Shown one piece after another: positions 61,952 through 64,000 of a stretch of DNA of 64,000 nucleotides (positions are counted from its first letter, which is position 1; each line of letters opens with the position of its first letter). The notes under the pieces are model-generated. The model was not told the origin of the DNA. It did not search any database and was given only the letters and a program-made list of their open reading frames with translations. The stretch comes from an uncultured Lachnospiraceae bacterium (GTDB lineage: Bacteria; Bacillota; Clostridia; Lachnospirales; Lachnospiraceae): assembly GCA_947165025.1 (NCBI GenBank), contig CAMUYQ010000004.1:117101-181100 (forward strand), given 5' to 3'. Position numbers and translations under genes: made by a program.

Positions 61952-62955
61952 TCCATCTCCAACACCCTTGTTGCATTTAACCGGGTTTTTATTCTTCCTT
62001 ACTCTGATCATCAATCCTCCTGTATATCCCGGCAAGAACCGCGCCGGAGATGTTATGCCAGACCGAGAAGATCGCACCCGGAACTGTCGCCATGGGCATT
62101 TGCGGAAAAGTACTTGATGCCAGCGAAGTGGCAAGGCCTGAATTCTGCATTCCTATCTCTATAGAAACTGCTTTTTTTCTGGGCATGTCCATCCTAAACA
62201 GGATTCCGATAAGAAATCCGCACAGATATCCCAACAGATTATGCAGGATCACGATCATAAAGATCGTCAATCCAGTGGACAGGATCTTTTCACTATTATG
62301 TGATACAACCGCTGCAACGATCAGACATATTGCCGTTACTGATACCGTGGGCAGTGCGAAAACAATCTTCTGAGTATATTTCTCAAAGAGTTTATTGATC
62401 AGCAGCCCCAATCCGACAGGTATCAGAACAACCTGGATTATCGAAATGAACATCGACTTTACATCCACATTAACAGATGTTCTCAAGTACAGATATGTCA
62501 ACAGAGGCGTCAATAAAGGGGCCAACAGAGTGTTTATGCTCGTCATTCCCACAGAAAGAGCAGTATCCCCTTTTGACAGGTATGTTATGACATTACTTGA
62601 TGTTCCTCCCGGACAGGTCCCGACAAGAACCACACCTACAAGCAGCTCATCACTTAGCCCAAAGGCTTTACCAAGCGCAAAAGCGAGAAGCGGCATGACG
62701 ACAAACTGTGCAAGGCATCCGATAATAACATCCCTTGGTCTTGAAAAAACAACGGCAAAATCAGATGGTTTCATCGTCAGTCCCATTCCGAACATAACGA
62801 TCATCAGAAGATAATTGATCCATTTTGTCTGTATCCACAAACAGGTACCGGGCATAAATAATGCCAGTGCCGCGATGATCAAAACTATCCACGCCATATA
62901 TTTTCCGACAAAATCACTTATTCTCTTCATATTTTACCCGCCACCTAAAAGATAT
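61952..62955. repeat. 1-kb direct repeat, copy 2 (carries symporter gene)
   Basis: Near-identical to 37479-38483 over its whole length, same orientation. Left edge at tccatctccaac, right edge at ctaaaagatat. Left neighbour is the tRNA remnant. Confidence 0.95.
61989..62930 (-). CDS. Bile acid:Na+ symporter (BASS) family transporter, copy 2
   Basis: 313 residues, identical in sequence to copy 1. The upstream region beyond 62955 differs from copy 1 and shows no clear promoter, so this copy may be silent or read through from the 63-kb gene. Confidence 0.93.
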   Translation of the reverse strand: MKRISDFVGKYMAWIVLIIAALALFMPGTCLWIQTKWINYLLMIVMFGMGLTMKPSDFAVVFSRPRDVIIGCLAQFVVMPLLAFALGKAFGLSDELLVGVVLVGTCPGGTSSNVITYLSKGDTALSVGMTSINTLLAPLLTPLLTYLYLRTSVNVDVKSMFISIIQVVLIPVGLGLLINKLFEKYTQKIVFALPTVSVTAICLIVAAVVSHNSEKILSTGLTIFMIVILHNLLGYLCGFLIGILFRMDMPRKKAVSIEIGMQNSGLATSLASSTFPQMPMATVPGAIFSVWHNISGAVLAGIYRRIDDQSKEE

Positions 62956-63012
62956 CCGTGTCAACGATCACTCGTATCTTTTTGTAATTCGGTACATCAA
63001 ATCCGATTTCAC

Positions 63013-63585
63013 TTATATCCTGTACCCGTCATTTCTGCACTCGATACATACCACTACGTTCAATGTCGGGATAATAGCAAGAAGGCCTACTTCAATTTCA
63101 ATAACGAGAGTTGAAAAATCTCCACTTACAAAGTTTGCAATGATCTGATAAGCGCGCAAAAGCAGAAGTATCATCACGATCAACTGATTGATGTAGACCC
63201 TTCTTTCAATGTGGTATTTAGAATGTGAAAGCAGAAAGTGGTTTATAAAGAGAAAAAATATCAATACCAAACCGGTGATCACCTGCCACATGTCCCTGCT
63301 CGGAATGTCTGCGTTGATCATTTCCGTAAGAACATTCACATTACCGATAACACTGACCATAAGCAAAGCCCCGATCATGCCCTGTATAACATTCTTTTCC
63401 TTTTTGAACTCGGCACCGCAGAGTGTGATCAGGCTTATCACATACAGTATGTTGATCAAAAAAGCGCGGTAATCGGTTGCAATATAATTAAATACTGCGT
63501 TTATTATCCACAAAATACTGCCTGCTATAGCTGACCCCATCAGCATGGAATCTTTCTCAAAACCTTTTTTGAATGATTGCTGCAT
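63013..63585 (-). CDS. Membrane protein, unknown
   Basis: 190 residues from ATG at 63585 (aaggaga seven bases upstream), chosen over 63636. Six helices. The C-terminus VVVCIECRNDGYRI is short and polar. No family recognised. Confidence 0.65.
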   Translation of the reverse strand: MQQSFKKGFEKDSMLMGSAIAGSILWIINAVFNYIATDYRAFLINILYVISLITLCGAEFKKEKNVIQGMIGALLMVSVIGNVNVLTEMINADIPSRDMWQVITGLVLIFFLFINHFLLSHSKYHIERRVYINQLIVMILLLLRAYQIIANFVSGDFSTLVIEIEVGLLAIIPTLNVVVCIECRNDGYRI

Positions 63586-63745
63586 ATCGATTCTCCTTTT
63601 GTTTAGATAATGATTGTTCGTAAAGGGTTGGAACATAAATTAAAAATTACAAAATCATTATAGTACGGACAGGGCAGGACATACAAACGGAATCATCTCA
63701 AAACCCCGTTCTTATAGTATTTTCCCTTCCAGCGGGTGTTTTAGC

Positions 63746-64000
63746 TCAATAACCCCAGTCCAGTAAGTGCCACTTCCCGCCGTCTGTTCTTGCCAGACAC
63801 CAATTCCAGTCCTTATACTCATAATCGGGATCAAAGCCCAAATCACTGGCACCTTCCACAGGAGAATGAAAATCACTATAGAGAATCATGCACTGAGTGT
63901 AATAATGCCTGATATCGTTTGCTTTGCGGAGATTATCTGATCTTTGTATAAGCTGCCGACACCTGAGTGTGACACTTGAGTCCTTAAAATCCATATGATA
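63746..64000 (-). CDS. C-terminal part of a DUF4829-like protein (partial)
   Basis: The frame is open to the right edge of the window. About 82 residues are visible; an in-frame ATG at 63994 is probably internal. The ending DWNWCLARTDGGKWHLLDWGY matches the C-terminal strands of DUF4829-like secreted proteins. The gene's front lies outside. Confidence 0.5.
   Translation of the reverse strand, partial: YHMDFKDSSVTLRCRQLIQRSDNLRKANDIRHYYTQCMILYSDFHSPVEGASDLGFDPDYEYKDWNWCLARTDGGKWHLLDWGY

Noticed and set aside
61881..61960. Complete tRNA gene
   Set aside because: The D-arm and 5' acceptor strand are missing; only the 3' part is recognisable.
63636..63636. Longer start of the 63-kb membrane protein (17 extra residues)
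   Set aside because: ATG at 63585 has an aaggaga ribosome site; the upstream ATG has none.
1..64000. CRISPR arrays
   Set aside because: No run of short direct repeats with regular unique spacers was seen.

Overview
The window looks like a chromosomal segment of an anaerobic Firmicute, most likely a Lachnospiraceae (Butyrivibrio/Roseburia-like) member. Support: a Gram-positive (Ess/Yuk-type) type VII secretion cluster, bifunctional ArgJ in an arginine operon, CIRCE control of Hsp20, a SigI/RsgI pair, BioY with a BirA operator, many LPxx-type lipoproteins, strong AGGAGG ribosome sites, and moderate GC. The assignment is inference; there is no rRNA gene to anchor it. No intact tRNA, CRISPR array or transposase gene was seen.

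Layout. (1) 1-4.4 kb: end of a type VII secretion locus: the EssC-type ATPase C-terminus, a YukD/EsaB ubiquitin-like protein, four WXG100 proteins, a vWA-like/TM/FHA membrane protein, and a lipase-like protein that is a good candidate substrate. (2) 4.4-12.3 kb: two divergent arginine units around ARG-box operators. argG-DUF1294-LytTR regulator runs leftward; GNAT-argJ-argB-argD-solute-binding protein runs rightward. argC is not here. (3) 12.4-19.8 kb: HtrA protease, ComEA-like lipoprotein, a NagZ-NamZ (GH3 + DUF1343/GH171) fusion for peptidoglycan sugar release, a MATE exporter, a flavoprotein. (4) 19.9-27.5 kb: a PadR-controlled NapH-like ferredoxin, a hybrid histidine kinase paired with a solute-binding lipoprotein, and membrane proteins. 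(5) 27.5-36 kb: Hsp20 with CIRCE, then a sulfur/PLP cluster: a rhodanese-TusA-DsrE fusion, a leader/attenuator in front of a truncated cysK, pyridoxal kinase, two PLP lyases, a B3/4 editing-domain protein, TcdA-like protein and two small Cys-rich paralogues. (6) 36-39.7 kb: a patchwork zone with two double-glycine leader peptides, a bile-acid-symporter-family gene whose near-identical copy lies at 62 kb, an inverted gene fragment from 60.9 kb and a fragment of hsp20. (7) 39.8-59 kb: accessory modules (AraC; BirA-BioY; SigI-RsgI and surface proteins; esterase; beta-helix lipoprotein; toxin-antitoxin; PadR-VOC-YjdF; CDF transporter; Fe-S aldo-keto reductase; STAS-kinase + phosphatase; acetyltransferases). 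They are separated by copies of a modular intergenic repeat combining a terminator and a promoter. (8) 59-64 kb: exported acetolactate decarboxylase, PAP2 phosphatase, membrane proteins, a tRNA 3'-end remnant and the second symporter copy.

Most notable observations: the dispersed terminator-promoter repeat family confined to about 28-62 kb; the STAS-kinase/phosphatase pair, which resembles a self-contained phosphorylation switch; the NagZ-NamZ fusion; the T7SS-linked lipase; the double-glycine peptides, including a 27-residue one; the cysteine-rich leader ORF with mutually exclusive RNA hairpins left in front of a decayed cysK; and the triplicate evidence of recent local duplication around 37-39 kb.
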